The notes under the pieces were generated by a model, which had not been told where the DNA came from, did not search any database, and was given only the letters and a program-made list of their open reading frames with translations. From assembly GCF_024666525.1 (NCBI RefSeq), contig NZ_CP088294.1, positions 4,774,001 to 4,838,000 on the forward strand: 64,000 bases of DNA, read 5' to 3'. The translations under genes were made by a program, and so were the position numbers. Origin of the DNA: Pseudomonas sp. J452. GTDB lineage: Bacteria; Pseudomonadota; Gammaproteobacteria; Pseudomonadales; Pseudomonadaceae. Positions within the stretch are counted from its first letter, which is position 1. Each line of letters begins with the position of its first letter. Of this stretch, positions 18,916 through 29,936 are shown one piece after another.

Positions 18916-19759
18916 CGTTGCGCAAGGCCGCCGCATGATGACGCAGATGGTCATCGATAAAGCTGGCGATGAAGTAGTAGCTGTGGTCATAGCCCGGCTG
19001 CAGACGCAAGTTCAGCGGATGGCCGGCGGCCTTGGCCGCCGCTTGCAGCGCCTCGGGCTTGAGCTGGTTGGCCAGGAAGTCGTCGCGATCACCCTGATCG
19101 ACCAGGATCGGCAGCTTCTCCGGCGCATCGGCCAGCAAGGCGCAGGCATCCCACTCGCGCCAGCGGCTGCGATCTTCACCCAGGTAACGGCCCAGGGCCT
19201 TCTCGCCCCAGGGGCAATTGCTTGGGTTGCTGATCGGCGCGAAGGCCGAGAGCGACTGGTAACGCCCCGGATTGCGCAAGGCGCAGACCAGCGCACCGTG
19301 GCCGCCCATGGAGTGACCGCTGATACCGCGTTTATCCGACACTGGGAAGTTGGCCTCGATCAGCGCTGGCAGCTCGTGCACCACGTAGTCGTGCATACGG
19401 TAATGCCGCGCCCAGGGCTCCTGGGTGGCGTTGACATAGAAACCGGCACCGAGGCCGAAGTCCCAGGCGCCCTCCGGATCGCCCGGCACCTCGGCACCGC
19501 GCGGGCTGGTATCCGGGGCGACTATGACCAGGCCCAGCTCGGCGGCGAGTTTCTGCGCGCCGGCCTTCTGCATGAAGTTCTCGTCGGTGCAGGTCAGGCC
19601 GCTCAGCCAGTACAGCACCGGCAGCTTGGCGCCCTGTTCGGCCTGCGGCGGCAGGTAGACGGCAAACTGCATGTCGCAGCTCAGCGTGCTGGAGCGATGG
19701 CGATAGCGCTTGTGCCAGCCGCCACAACTCTTGTTGCTGGAGACGATTTCCAGGCTCAT
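18911..19759 (-). CDS. fghA: S-formylglutathione hydrolase
   Basis: The protein has 282 residues of the esterase D fold. The nucleophile motif is [15 protein letters not shown]; the conserved [18 protein letters not shown] lies near the oxyanion region, and the catalytic His is in YDHSYYFI. It releases formate and glutathione from S-formylglutathione in glutathione-dependent formaldehyde detoxification. It follows adhC on the same strand, 54 bases downstream. Its stop codon falls within a REP-like repeat. Confidence 0.96.
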   Translation of the reverse strand: MSLEIVSSNKSCGGWHKRYRHRSSTLSCDMQFAVYLPPQAEQGAKLPVLYWLSGLTCTDENFMQKAGAQKLAAELGLVIVAPDTSPRGAEVPGDPEGAWDFGLGAGFYVNATQEPWARHYRMHDYVVHELPALIEANFPVSDKRGISGHSMGGHGALVCALRNPGRYQSLSAFAPISNPSNCPWGEKALGRYLGEDRSRWREWDACALLADAPEKLPILVDQGDRDDFLANQLKPEALQAAAKAAGHPLNLRLQPGYDHSYYFIASFIDDHLRHHAAALRNA

Positions 19760-19779
19760 GGGCAGTCCTCAAATGCACG

Positions 19780-19805
19780 GGCGCCCGGGTGGTAACCCAG
19801 GCGCC
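19780..19805 (-). other. Intercistronic hairpin between adhC and fghA
   Basis: GGCGCCCGGGT and ACCCAGGCGCC form an 11-position stem with one mismatch and a 4-base loop. There is no T tract. It lies 21 bases before the fghA start in the bicistronic message and may affect message stability or relative expression. Confidence 0.45.
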
Positions 19806-19813
19806 GTTCGCGC

Positions 19814-21039
<1,226 letters not shown>

Positions 21040-21936
21040 ATGAACCGCTGGGAAGGCCTGGATGAATTCGTCGCGGTCGCCGAATGCGGCCAGTTCAGCG
21101 CCGCCGCCGAGCGCCTGGGACTGTCGTCGTCGCAGGTCAGCCGCCAGGTGGCCAAACTGGAAGAGCGCCTGCAGACCCGCCTGTTCTACCGCAGCACGCG
21201 CAAGGTCGCGCTGACCGAGGCCGGACAGACCTTTCTGCAGCACTGCCAGCGCCTGCAGGATGCCCGCGAGGAAGCCCTGCGCGCAGTCGGCGACCTGGCC
21301 GGCGAGCCCAAGGGCCTGCTGCGCATGACCTGCGCGGTGGCCTATGGCGAGCGCTTTATCGTGCCGCTGGTGAATGACTTCATGCAGCGTCACCCTCAAC
21401 TGCGGGTGGAGATCGAACTGAGCAACCAGACCCTCGACCTGCTGCATGGCGGCCTGGACCTGGCCATCCGCCTCGGCCGCCTGCAGGACTCGCGCATGCT
21501 CGCAACGCGCCTGGCGCCGCGGGTCATGCACCTGTGCGCGGCGCCGGCCTACCTGGAGCGCTACGGCCGCCCGCACTCGCTGTCCGAACTGGCGCGGCAC
21601 AACTGCCTGATCGGCAGCAGCGACAGCTGGAGTTTCCAGCAGGACGGCCGCGAGCTGGCCCAGCGGGTGCAGGGCAACTGGCGCTGCAACAGCGGCGAGG
21701 CGGTGCTGGACGCGGCACTGCGCGGCTTCGGCCTGTGCCAGCTACCCGACTACTACGTGCAGGCGCACCTGCGCAGCGGCGAGCTGGTCGAACTGCTGGC
21801 CCAGCACAAACCGCCGCATACCGCGGTGTGGGCGCTGTACCCGCAGCAACGGCATCTGTCGCCGAAGGTGCGGCAGCTGGTCGAGCTATTGAAGGAAGGC
21901 TTGGCGCAGCGACCGGAGTATCAGCAACTCGGCTGA
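21040..21936 (+). CDS. gfnR: LysR-family regulator of the formaldehyde detoxification genes (GfnR-like)
   Basis: The protein has 298 residues. The N-terminal winged helix-turn-helix contains AAERLGLSSSQVSRQVAKLE, followed by the LysR effector-binding domain. Divergence from adhC-fghA matches P. aeruginosa PA3630 (GfnR), which activates the glutathione-dependent formaldehyde pathway. The inducer is likely formaldehyde or an adduct. The ribosome site is weak (AGGGA about 12 bases upstream). Confidence 0.88.
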   Translation: MNRWEGLDEFVAVAECGQFSAAAERLGLSSSQVSRQVAKLEERLQTRLFYRSTRKVALTEAGQTFLQHCQRLQDAREEALRAVGDLAGEPKGLLRMTCAVAYGERFIVPLVNDFMQRHPQLRVEIELSNQTLDLLHGGLDLAIRLGRLQDSRMLATRLAPRVMHLCAAPAYLERYGRPHSLSELARHNCLIGSSDSWSFQQDGRELAQRVQGNWRCNSGEAVLDAALRGFGLCQLPDYYVQAHLRSGELVELLAQHKPPHTAVWALYPQQRHLSPKVRQLVELLKEGLAQRPEYQQLG

Positions 21937-21964
21937 TATATCAGCACGCCAGACGCAGCGGACT

Positions 21965-22031
21965 TGTAGGAGCGAGCTCTGCTCGCGAAGCAGGCCAACA
22001 CAGAGCTTCGCGAGCAGAGCTCGCTCTTACA
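21965..22031. repeat. REP-like palindrome, family 2 copy 1
   Basis: TGTAGGAGCGAGCTCTGCTC faces its complement across a short spacer (right arm 22006-22031). It lies between the convergent LysR and SRAP genes. A sister copy with altered arms is at 55481-55552. Confidence 0.85.
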
Positions 22032-22045
22032 GGGATAGGGCAGCC

Positions 22046-22663
22046 TCACGCCGGCGTCAGGCACTCCGGCGCATCGAACTTGGGATCGTTGACCAGGTTG
22101 GCCAACACCCGCTCACGCAGCGGCGGTGTCGGGATCAGCAACAGCGCCTGCAACTCCGCTAGCGGGGTGTCTTCGGCCAGCCAGGCGCGCTGCTGTTCGG
22201 CATCCAGCAGCAAGGGTCGGCGCAGGTGCGCGGCAGCCTGAGTGACCATGGCCACGCTCAGGTACAGCTGATCGCCCGCCGGATAGGCCTCCCACAGCGC
22301 AGCGAAGTGCAGCAGGGGTTCTTCGCCGGTCAGCCAGAATGGCCGCTTGCGCAGCTCGCCGCGCCATTCGTAGAAGCCATTGGCTGGCAACAGGCAACGG
22401 CGCTGGCGGAACGCCTCACGGAACATCGGCTGCTCGCTGAGGGTTTCCGCGCGGGCATGCGATGGCGCCTTACTCAGGTCATTCAGCCAGGCCGGGGTCA
22501 GCCCCCAACGGCCGCTGGCGGCGTGCAGTTCACCGTCGACATGGCGCAGGAACAGCACCTGATTGCCCGGCGCGAGGTTCCAGTGCGGTGCCTGCCCGGC
22601 AGGAAAACCCGGCAGCGTGGCCAGGCTCTGCGACCAACGAAACAGGCCGTAACGTCCACTCAT
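22046..22663 (-). CDS. SRAP-domain (YedK/HMCES-like) protein with Ser in place of catalytic Cys2
   Basis: The protein has 205 residues spanning the SRAP fold: HARAETLSEQPMFREAF, RRCLLPANGFYEWRG with the catalytic Glu, and a His in AAAHLRRP. SRAP proteins protect abasic sites in single-stranded DNA by linking them to Cys2. Here the protein starts MSGRYG, with AGT (Ser) where TGT (Cys) is expected. That would prevent the thiazolidine crosslink as known, so this may be a non-crosslinking paralogue. The neighbours give no clear functional link. Confidence 0.85.
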   Translation of the reverse strand: MSGRYGLFRWSQSLATLPGFPAGQAPHWNLAPGNQVLFLRHVDGELHAASGRWGLTPAWLNDLSKAPSHARAETLSEQPMFREAFRQRRCLLPANGFYEWRGELRKRPFWLTGEEPLLHFAALWEAYPAGDQLYLSVAMVTQAAAHLRRPLLLDAEQQRAWLAEDTPLAELQALLLIPTPPLRERVLANLVNDPKFDAPECLTPA

Positions 22664-22733
22664 AAGGCAACGGGCTCAACATCAACAGGGCGGAAAGACC
22701 GCGACGCGCCGATTGCCTGGCGGGCCGCGAAAA

Positions 22734-22994
22734 CTAGCAGAGCAGGATGCCGGGACTGGCATCGGGCTCCTCACCCGGCAGGGGCGCGGCGGCATTGTAC
22801 GCATCGATCAGGTGGCGTGCGTGCTCGGCATCATCGTCCTGCACCAGCAGGCCGAGCAGCCCCAGCGCCGGCAGCTCGCCGATCGCCCCGAGCAGGTGAC
22901 GCCCGGCGAGGTGGGCATCCACCCCTTCGCTGGCCAGCATGCCCAGCAGCAGCTCACCTTCCAGCAGGTCCTGCGGTTCGTAGATACGCTGCAT
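22734..22994 (-). CDS. DUF2007-type small protein
   Basis: The protein has 86 residues. It reads MQRIYEPQDLLEGELLLGML, then a ferredoxin-like alternation with DDDAEHARHLIDAYNAA. DUF2007 proteins are small putative signal-transducing proteins of unknown mechanism. Its start overlaps the stop of the CPXCG gene (ATGA), so the two are coupled. Confidence 0.75.
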   Translation of the reverse strand: MQRIYEPQDLLEGELLLGMLASEGVDAHLAGRHLLGAIGELPALGLLGLLVQDDDAEHARHLIDAYNAAAPLPGEEPDASPGILLC

Positions 22995-23176
22995 CAGTCG
23001 TTCTCCGTGCGCACATCCAGTGACCAGTCATCGCCGTCGGTACGCAGGTCGAAGATGATCGGCCGGCAGCACACCGGGCAATCCTCGACGTACTCCTGGT
23101 CACCGGCGGAAAGGTCGAGCAGCGCCTCCGCCGGCTCGCCGCAATAGGGACATTGATACGCCTGTGATTCCAGCAT
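22994..23176 (-). CDS. CPXCG motif-containing cysteine-rich protein
   Basis: The protein has 60 residues from ATG 23176 (MLESQAYQCPYCGEPAEALL); four more codons upstream are open. Two pairs, CPYC and CPVCC, make a zinc-ribbon-like site. It is a conserved gamma-proteobacterial family of unknown function and is commonly small and free-standing. It precedes the DUF2007 gene with overlapping stop and start. Confidence 0.8.
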   Translation of the reverse strand: MLESQAYQCPYCGEPAEALLDLSAGDQEYVEDCPVCCRPIIFDLRTDGDDWSLDVRTEND

Positions 23177-23268
23177 CACGACCTCCACTGTGACTTGCGG
23201 TTACAATCGCCGGTCTATTGCAGGCTCGCGGGAGTCCCCCTGAGCCTAGGCACCTGAACAACGAGAGC

Positions 23269-24435
23269 ATGATGGGCGAATTCGATTCCATCCGACCCTA
23301 CGCCGACCACGAAGTCCCCGCCGTCCTGGCCCGCCTGCTGGCCGACCCGATCTTCCTCGGCACCCTGACGCGTTTCCGCTTCCCGCGTCTGGCCGGGCCA
23401 TTCGGCTGGCTGCTTAAACCTCTTATAGCCCATCGGCTGCGTCAGCAACTGGCCGATGTGAGTTCGGTGGGTGCGCTGCAGGAGCGCATCGAGCCCTATA
23501 TCGACCATACCGTCGAGCGCGCCACCGATGGCGTGACCTACTCCGGGGTCGAACAGCTCAAGTCGGGCAGCGCCTACCTGCTCCTGGCCAACCACCGCGA
23601 CATCGTCATGGACCCGGCCTTCGTCAACTACGCCGTGTTCCACGCCGGCCTGCCGACGCCGCGCATCGCCATCGGCGATAACCTGCTGCAGCGGCCCTTC
23701 GTCAGCGACTTGATGCGCCTGAACAAGAGTTTCATCGTGCACCGCTCGTTGACCGGCCGGCGTGAGAAGCTGGCCGCCTTCCAGCTGCTGTCGGCCTATA
23801 TCAACCACTCGATCCGCGTCGACGGCCAGTCGATCTGGATCGCCCAGGCCGAAGGTCGCGCCAAGGACGGTGACGACCGCACCGACTCGGCGATCCTCAA
23901 GATGTTCCACATGAGTCGCAAGGACGAGGCCTTCGCCGAGGTGCTCGGCTCGCTCAACCTGATCCCGGTATCGATCAGCTACGAGTACGACCCCTGCGAC
24001 CAGGCCAAGGCCCGCGAGCTGTCGATCCGCGCCACTACCGGTAGCTACGAGAAGGCGCCCGGCGAGGATGACGCCAGCATCGCCCTGGGCATCACCGGCT
24101 ACAAAGGCCGCGTGCATATCCACTTCGGTGCGCCAGTCACCGCTGGCTTCGAGGATGCCAAGCAGCTGGCCAGCCTGATGGACCAGCACATCCTCGGCGG
24201 CTACCGGCTGTTCCCCGTGCATTATCTGGCCTACAGCCAGTGGGACGAGCGCGACAACGCACTGCAGGTGCCGACTGCTGAGCAGCTGTTCGCCGCCGAC
24301 GAACTGGCCAAGGCTCGTGGCGAATGGCAGCGACGCCTGGATGCCTGCCCGGTCGAGCAACGCCCCTGGCTGATCCGCCAGTACGCCACGCCGGTGCGCA
24401 ACCAGTACCGGATCAAGGCTGGCCTGCCGTTGTAA
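23269..24435 (+). CDS. 1-acyl-sn-glycerol-3-phosphate acyltransferase-like protein
   Basis: The protein has 388 residues from ATG 23269 (MMGEFDSIRPYADHEVP). The acyltransferase block reads LLANHRDIVMDPAFVNY near 117-133, IVHRSLTGRREKLAAF, and WIAQAEGRAKDG (the glycine-rich EGxR-type motif). The His-Asp motif has five residues between His and the later Asp, so the classic HX4D spacing is not exact. It probably acylates a lysophospholipid or glycerol phosphate at the inner membrane. It immediately precedes the ketosynthase locus, but a 415-base gap separates them. Confidence 0.75.
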   Translation: MMGEFDSIRPYADHEVPAVLARLLADPIFLGTLTRFRFPRLAGPFGWLLKPLIAHRLRQQLADVSSVGALQERIEPYIDHTVERATDGVTYSGVEQLKSGSAYLLLANHRDIVMDPAFVNYAVFHAGLPTPRIAIGDNLLQRPFVSDLMRLNKSFIVHRSLTGRREKLAAFQLLSAYINHSIRVDGQSIWIAQAEGRAKDGDDRTDSAILKMFHMSRKDEAFAEVLGSLNLIPVSISYEYDPCDQAKARELSIRATTGSYEKAPGEDDASIALGITGYKGRVHIHFGAPVTAGFEDAKQLASLMDQHILGGYRLFPVHYLAYSQWDERDNALQVPTAEQLFAADELAKARGEWQRRLDACPVEQRPWLIRQYATPVRNQYRIKAGLPL

Positions 24436-24850
24436 TCCCCCTCACCCGCTGCGGCCACGCGGCAGCGGGTCACCCCCACCACCTCGCCAAGCTTTACTTG
24501 CTGCCGATAACTTTCTTGCTCTATTTCAGGGCAACTAAGTGCTCTCGAATATGCCACTAATTGTTCATCGCGATCACATTAATCGTAGCAACAGCCCAAC
24601 GTATAAAATCTTTAACAATCGGACAACTTTCGAGCTCCAGCCTTCGTCAACCATCGAAACTATTTTCGCTATTTCAGCGCAACTTCGACAAAAGCAACTG
24701 GCAATTTAAGGCAAACTTTGTTTATTTATCCTCACAGGAAAAACCGGCACTACTGACTGCTCAGGCATGCCTGCTCAGCCAGCAGAATCTGCGCGGCCTA
24801 TGACCGTCACTTGCACCGGCTCCACCGCCAGTTTCTAAAGGGATTTGCAC
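24436..24850 (+). other. AT-rich intergenic region upstream of the FabB-like gene
   Basis: There is no gene in this 415-base gap. Composition is visibly richer in A and T than the surroundings from about 24490 to 24760. Two copies of a motif with CTATTTCAGNGCAACT occur (24509-24540 and 24658-24684), and a related copy is at 26966-26994. The gap probably holds the promoter of the FabB-like gene. Confidence 0.5.
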
Positions 24851-26074
24851 ATGCGCCGCGTCGTGATCACCGGGATGGGACTGGTCTCCAGTCTGGGCAA
24901 TGACCTGCAAAGCGTCAGCACCAGCCTGCGTGAAGGTCGCTCGGGTATCCGCTTCAACCCGACCTACGCCGAAGTCGGTATGCGCAGCCAGGTGTGTGGC
25001 GCCGTGCCGCTGGACATGGACAGCCTGAACATCGACCGCAAGGTCAAACGCTTCATGGGTGACGCCGCCGCCTATGCCTACCTGGCCATGCAGCAGGCGG
25101 TGAAGGATGCCGGCCTGAGCAACGCCCAGGTCTCCAACCCGCGCACCGGGCTGATCGCCGGCTCCGGCGGGGCGTCCTCCTTCAACCAGATGGAGGCCAT
25201 GGACATCCTGCGCGAAAAAGGCATCGCCCGGGTCGGCCCGTTCCGCGTACCGCGGACCATGAGCAACACCGTCTCGGCCTGCCTGGCCACACCCTTTCGC
25301 ATCAAGGGCCTGAGCTACTCCATCGCCTCGGCCTGCGCCAGCAGCGCGCATTGCATCGGCCACGCCATGGAACAGATTCGCATGGGCAAGCAGGACATCG
25401 TTTTCGCCGGCGGTGGCGAGGAAGAGCACTGGAGCCAGAGCTACCTGTTCGATGCCATGGGCGCCCTCTCCAGCCAGTACAACGACGCGCCCCAGCAGGC
25501 CTCGCGCCCCTACGACACGCGCCGCGATGGCTTCGTCATTGCCGCCGGTGGCGGTATCGTGGTGGTCGAAGCGCTGGAGCATGCCCTGGCCCGCAACGCG
25601 CAGATCCATGCGGAAATCATCGGTTACGGCGCCACGTCGGACGGCTACGACATGGTCGCACCCAGCGGCGAAGGCGGCATGCGCTGCATGCAGGACGCCC
25701 TGGTCGGGGTCACCGAGCCGATCGACTACCTGAATACCCACGGCACCTCCACGCCGGTCGGTGACCTGGCGGAGATGCGCGCCGTGCGCAAGGTGTTCGG
25801 CCGCGACATGCCGCTGATCAGCTCGACCAAGAGCCTGTCTGGCCATGCCCTGGGGGCGGCCGGCGTGCACGAGGTGATCTACTGCCTGTTGATGATGCGC
25901 GAGAACTTCATCGCCGCATCGGCCAATATCGACAACCTCGACCCCGAACTGACCGACATGCCGGTACTGCGCGAAACCCGCGAGAACGTCACCCTGAATA
26001 CCATCATGAGCAACAGCTTCGGCTTCGGCGGCACCAATGCCACCCTGGTGCTGAAGCGCTGGCAAGGCGCATAA
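24851..26074 (+). CDS. FabB-like beta-ketoacyl-ACP synthase I (cluster-associated)
   Basis: The protein has 407 residues from ATG 24851, with AAAGGGA upstream. It aligns along its length with E. coli FabB from [18 protein letters not shown] to [17 protein letters not shown]. The catalytic Cys is about 162 in [13 protein letters not shown]; the histidines are in [13 protein letters not shown] and [11 protein letters not shown]. FabB enzymes extend acyl-ACP, including unsaturated intermediates. The housekeeping fabA-fabB pair is elsewhere in Pseudomonas, so this is probably an extra copy serving the neighbouring biosynthetic cluster. Confidence 0.92.
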   Translation: MRRVVITGMGLVSSLGNDLQSVSTSLREGRSGIRFNPTYAEVGMRSQVCGAVPLDMDSLNIDRKVKRFMGDAAAYAYLAMQQAVKDAGLSNAQVSNPRTGLIAGSGGASSFNQMEAMDILREKGIARVGPFRVPRTMSNTVSACLATPFRIKGLSYSIASACASSAHCIGHAMEQIRMGKQDIVFAGGGEEEHWSQSYLFDAMGALSSQYNDAPQQASRPYDTRRDGFVIAAGGGIVVVEALEHALARNAQIHAEIIGYGATSDGYDMVAPSGEGGMRCMQDALVGVTEPIDYLNTHGTSTPVGDLAEMRAVRKVFGRDMPLISSTKSLSGHALGAAGVHEVIYCLLMMRENFIAASANIDNLDPELTDMPVLRETRENVTLNTIMSNSFGFGGTNATLVLKRWQGA

Positions 26075-26083
26075 GCGACTGAG

Positions 26084-26117
26084 CTTGCCACCAGCCCGCT
26101 TGCAGGCTGGCGGCAAG
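26084..26117. terminator. Hairpin between convergent FabB-like and SDR genes
   Basis: CTTGCC-A-CCAGCC pairs with GGCTGG-C-GGCAAG, giving a 12-bp stem with one mismatch and an 8-base loop. It sits in the 51-base gap between two converging genes. There is no T tract on either side, so the terminator role is inferred from position. Confidence 0.5.
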
Positions 26118-26125
26118 GTCGAGAG

Positions 26126-26887
26126 TCAGGCGGCCAGACCGGTGCCGCCCGTAGCCATGACGATATGCCCGCGAATCGCGGTAGAGCGATCAGAGGCAAG
26201 AAAGGCGACGATATTGGCGATTTCCATCGGCTCCAGCGCCCAGCGCCGCCCCACCGACTCCAGACGCCCGATCATCCCCGGCCACATCTCCGACAGGTAC
26301 GGCAGCATCTCGCTCTTGACCACGCCGCCGCAGACGCCGTTGACGCGGATGCCCTTGTCGTACAGGTCCACCTCCATATAGCGCACCAGGTTTTCCAGCG
26401 CGGCCTTCATCAGGCCCAGCGGGTAGTTCGGCAATACCGCATGGGAGCCAACACCGGAGATGGCGCAGATGGTGCCTCCGGCCGGCATCAATGGCACTAC
26501 GTGGTTGATACAGGCGACGTTGCCGATCAGGCTGGTGCCGAACAGCTCCTTCCAGTCGTGCTTGGTCAGCTCGCGAATCGACTTGAATGGCGCGCTGGCG
26601 GCGTTGAGCACCAGATGATCGATGCGCTCGACGCCCTCGGCCTGCAGGTTCTTGACCATCTGCTCGATGTCGCGCGTCTCGGAGATATCCGCCTGTGCCT
26701 TGTAGGCCCGCACACCACGAGCCTCGGCGTGCGCCACCAGTTTGTCGACGCTGGCCGCGCCCTTGCCCTGGGCCCGGCGGAAATTGAGGATGACGTCGTA
26801 ACCGTCTTCGATAAAGCGTTCGGCGATAGCCGCGCCGATGCCGCGCGCGGCCCCGGTGATCAGAACAGTTTCCCGCTGTGCACTCAT
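26126..26887 (-). CDS. SDR-family oxidoreductase, FabL-like (possible enoyl-ACP reductase)
   Basis: The protein has 253 residues with a Rossmann motif LITGAARGIGAA at about 9-20. The middle resembles FabL-type enoyl-ACP reductase III: LNAASAPFKSIRELTKHDW and NYPLGLMKAALENLVRY. The usual SDR YxxxK is absent. Tyr and Lys are five residues apart here, closer to the wide spacing of enoyl reductases. It could remove double bonds in the cluster product or act as a ketoreductase. A 235-base gap separates it from the ABC permease, so it may have its own promoter. Confidence 0.75.
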   Translation of the reverse strand: MSAQRETVLITGAARGIGAAIAERFIEDGYDVILNFRRAQGKGAASVDKLVAHAEARGVRAYKAQADISETRDIEQMVKNLQAEGVERIDHLVLNAASAPFKSIRELTKHDWKELFGTSLIGNVACINHVVPLMPAGGTICAISGVGSHAVLPNYPLGLMKAALENLVRYMEVDLYDKGIRVNGVCGGVVKSEMLPYLSEMWPGMIGRLESVGRRWALEPMEIANIVAFLASDRSTAIRGHIVMATGGTGLAA

Positions 26888-27122
26888 AACTTTCTTTCCC
26901 CAGATGATGAAGCGCCTAGTCCGTCAGTCATTCACCGCGGCTGCGCATTTCTTATTAACCACGGAACAACTTTCGCTGTTTCACTGACAACTTTATGAGC
27001 ATTACCCAAACACTCTTCGAGTAACTTTCATCGCCCCACTCATCACAGGTCTATAACTGCACAACGACTTGCACAACTTCACGAGTACCGCCAAGGGCAT
27101 TGCTAATTACTTGTTACGCTTA

Positions 27123-28448
27123 TCAGGTAAAGCGGAAGGCCTCCGCGATCAGCAACTTCGACGCGCGTTTGGCCGGAATGATCGAGGCCAGTACAGCGGT
27201 CACTATGGCCAGGGCGCAGGTGAACCAGAACAGGTTGAAGTTCTCGTCCCACAGGATGAACGCCAGGTAACCCTTGGTGTATCCGGGTGACGGCGGCATC
27301 GGCAGGCCGTTGATGTTGATCAGCTCGGCCAGGCCGATACCTACCGCCACGCTCAGCGCCGCGCCGAGCAGGCCGATGAAGATGCCCTCGAGGATGAACA
27401 GCCGCCCCACCTCACGCTGGGTCAGGCCCAGGGCGCGCAGGGTAGCGACCTCACGGGTGCGCTCGACCACGTTCATCATCAGGGTGTTACCGATCATGAA
27501 CACCACGATCACGCTGACGATCGATTTGATGAAGAAGAAGATGCCGTCGAACAGGCTGACCACCTGGTGGTAGTACACCGCCAGTTCCGACCAGGGGCGT
27601 ACCTCGAGCTTGAGGCCCTGTTGCTTGATCAGGGTTTGTACACGCTGCAGCGCCGCGTCGGTCTGCTCGGTGTCGTTGAGCAGGATGATGATGCGACTGA
27701 CCTCGTCGGTCTCCAGCAAGTCCTGGGCGGTCTTCAGCGGCAGCTTGAGGGCACGGTCGTCGTACTCCTTGATGCCGGACTGCATGACCCCGCGCACCGT
27801 CACCGACATGGCGTTCTGCCCGCCGGTGGGGTTGACCACCAGCAGGTCGAGGTCCGCGTCATAGCCCGCCGACAGGCCCTTGGCCACGCCGGTGCCGATG
27901 GTCGCGCCGAGCCCGTCGATGCGCGACAGATCGCTGCCGAGGACGATGCGATCCAGCGCACCGAGGGTCAGCGAGCTGGCCGGCTCGATACCGACTCCGG
28001 AGATGAAGGTCGAGGTCTCCGACTCATAGTGCGAGGCGATCCCGGAAAACTCGATCTGCCCGGTCACGGTCTTGAGCATCGGGCCGAGTTCGGCATCTTC
28101 TGCCAGGACCCGCTTGATCTGTTCGTAGCCGGGAATGCCGTAACGCAGCGGGTTGGTCGCGCCGCTGGCCAGGTAGCCCTCGCGATACAGCTGCAGGTGG
28201 CCGAGGTTGGTGCGGATGGTCTGCTCGCGCAGCGACGAGAAGGAGTGCTGGACGAAGCCGCCGAAGATGAACACCGCCCCACCGCCCATGATGATCGCCA
28301 GCAGGGTGATGCCGGAGCGGCGCCGCTGGCGGAACAGGTTGGCGAAGGCGTAACGGATCGAGGTCGGTCGTTTCAGGGCCGTCCACAGCACCAGCAGCAG
28401 GGCGTAGGCGATGATGGCGTTGGCCAGGTAATACAGCAGCTCGCTCAT
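27123..28448 (-). CDS. FtsX/MacB-type ABC transporter permease
   Basis: The protein has 441 residues from ATG 28448, which overlaps the preceding stop as ATGA. An N-terminal TM segment (LANAIIAYALLLVLWTAL) precedes an unusual second hydrophobic segment. A large periplasmic domain follows (about residues 95-300). Three C-terminal helices flank VVERTREVATLRALGLTQRE, the FtsX coupling element. LolCE-like and MacB permeases share this topology and move lipoproteins or lipids out of the inner membrane. As the last gene of the long operon it probably exports the cluster product with the adjacent ATPase. Confidence 0.88.
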   Translation of the reverse strand: MSELLYYLANAIIAYALLLVLWTALKRPTSIRYAFANLFRQRRRSGITLLAIIMGGGAVFIFGGFVQHSFSSLREQTIRTNLGHLQLYREGYLASGATNPLRYGIPGYEQIKRVLAEDAELGPMLKTVTGQIEFSGIASHYESETSTFISGVGIEPASSLTLGALDRIVLGSDLSRIDGLGATIGTGVAKGLSAGYDADLDLLVVNPTGGQNAMSVTVRGVMQSGIKEYDDRALKLPLKTAQDLLETDEVSRIIILLNDTEQTDAALQRVQTLIKQQGLKLEVRPWSELAVYYHQVVSLFDGIFFFIKSIVSVIVVFMIGNTLMMNVVERTREVATLRALGLTQREVGRLFILEGIFIGLLGAALSVAVGIGLAELININGLPMPPSPGYTKGYLAFILWDENFNLFWFTCALAIVTAVLASIIPAKRASKLLIAEAFRFT

Positions 28449-29156
28449 TGTTCGCCCTCCACAATCGGCGCCAGCACGTAGTGGATTTCTTCCGCGGTGA
28501 GAAACAGCCGACTCGGCGCAGGCTGCTGCAGCAGTTCGGCCCACAGCGGCGAACGGCGCAATTGTTCACGCAGTTGCTCGGCCTGGGCCTGTTGCCCGTC
28601 TGCGTCGAGGGCACGGATCTGCAGAAAATCGATCAGCGCAGCCAGGGACGCGGGCAACTCGCCCTGGCGCTGGCGCAGGTAGTCGAGGTCCTTCAGGGCC
28701 ACCACATGGCGGCCGAACTCGGCGGGCACGTAGACATCCAGGCGGGCGCGCAGGAAGCGCAGGCGCCAGTCGTCCGGCTGCTGGTCAACGGCCTCGTCGA
28801 TCAGGAAGAAGCCGCGCTTGGCCAGTTCGGCGGCGCGAAAGTAGTTCTGCTTCTTGACGTATTCCCCGGCGGTGAACAGCCAGCCGTAACCCTCGTACAT
28901 CTTGGCGTAGAGGTCATCCGGGTGCTGCTCGCGGTAGGCCGCCAGGGCCTCGATGGTCTGCTCGGCGACCCCATCGCTAGGCGCCTGGACCACGGCCAGA
29001 ATGGCGCGATCACGGGCCGCGCTCAGCGAGCCGTCAGCCAGCAGGGCGTCCAGGCTGGCCCGGCTTTGCGCCCGATAGGCGTCGAGCGTGGCAGGTGGCT
29101 GAACGCTGGCCTGTACGCCGCCGGCCAGTACCAGGGTGAGCAACAGAGGCAGGCGC

Positions 29157-29164
<8 letters not shown>
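28445..29164 (-). CDS. Exported helical (TPR-like) protein of the ABC export module
   Basis: The protein has 239 residues from ATG 29164 (MLKRLPLLLTLVLAGG), with signal peptide cleavage after VQA. The mature part is helix-rich with repeated Ala/Tyr spacing (YAKMYEGYGWLF, NYFRAAELAKRGFFLID), like TPR repeats. It overlaps the ATPase stop by eight bases and the permease start by four. Its position between ATPase and permease genes makes it a candidate periplasmic partner of the exporter. I do not recognise the family. Confidence 0.7.
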
Positions 29165-29906
<742 letters not shown>

Positions 29907-29936
29907 GGCCTCGCCCCCTTGGCACGAAATCCGTTA

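Noticed and set aside
24845..24851. TTG start for the FabB-like gene
   Set aside because: ATG 24851 has better spacing to AAAGGGA and matches the FabB N-terminus.
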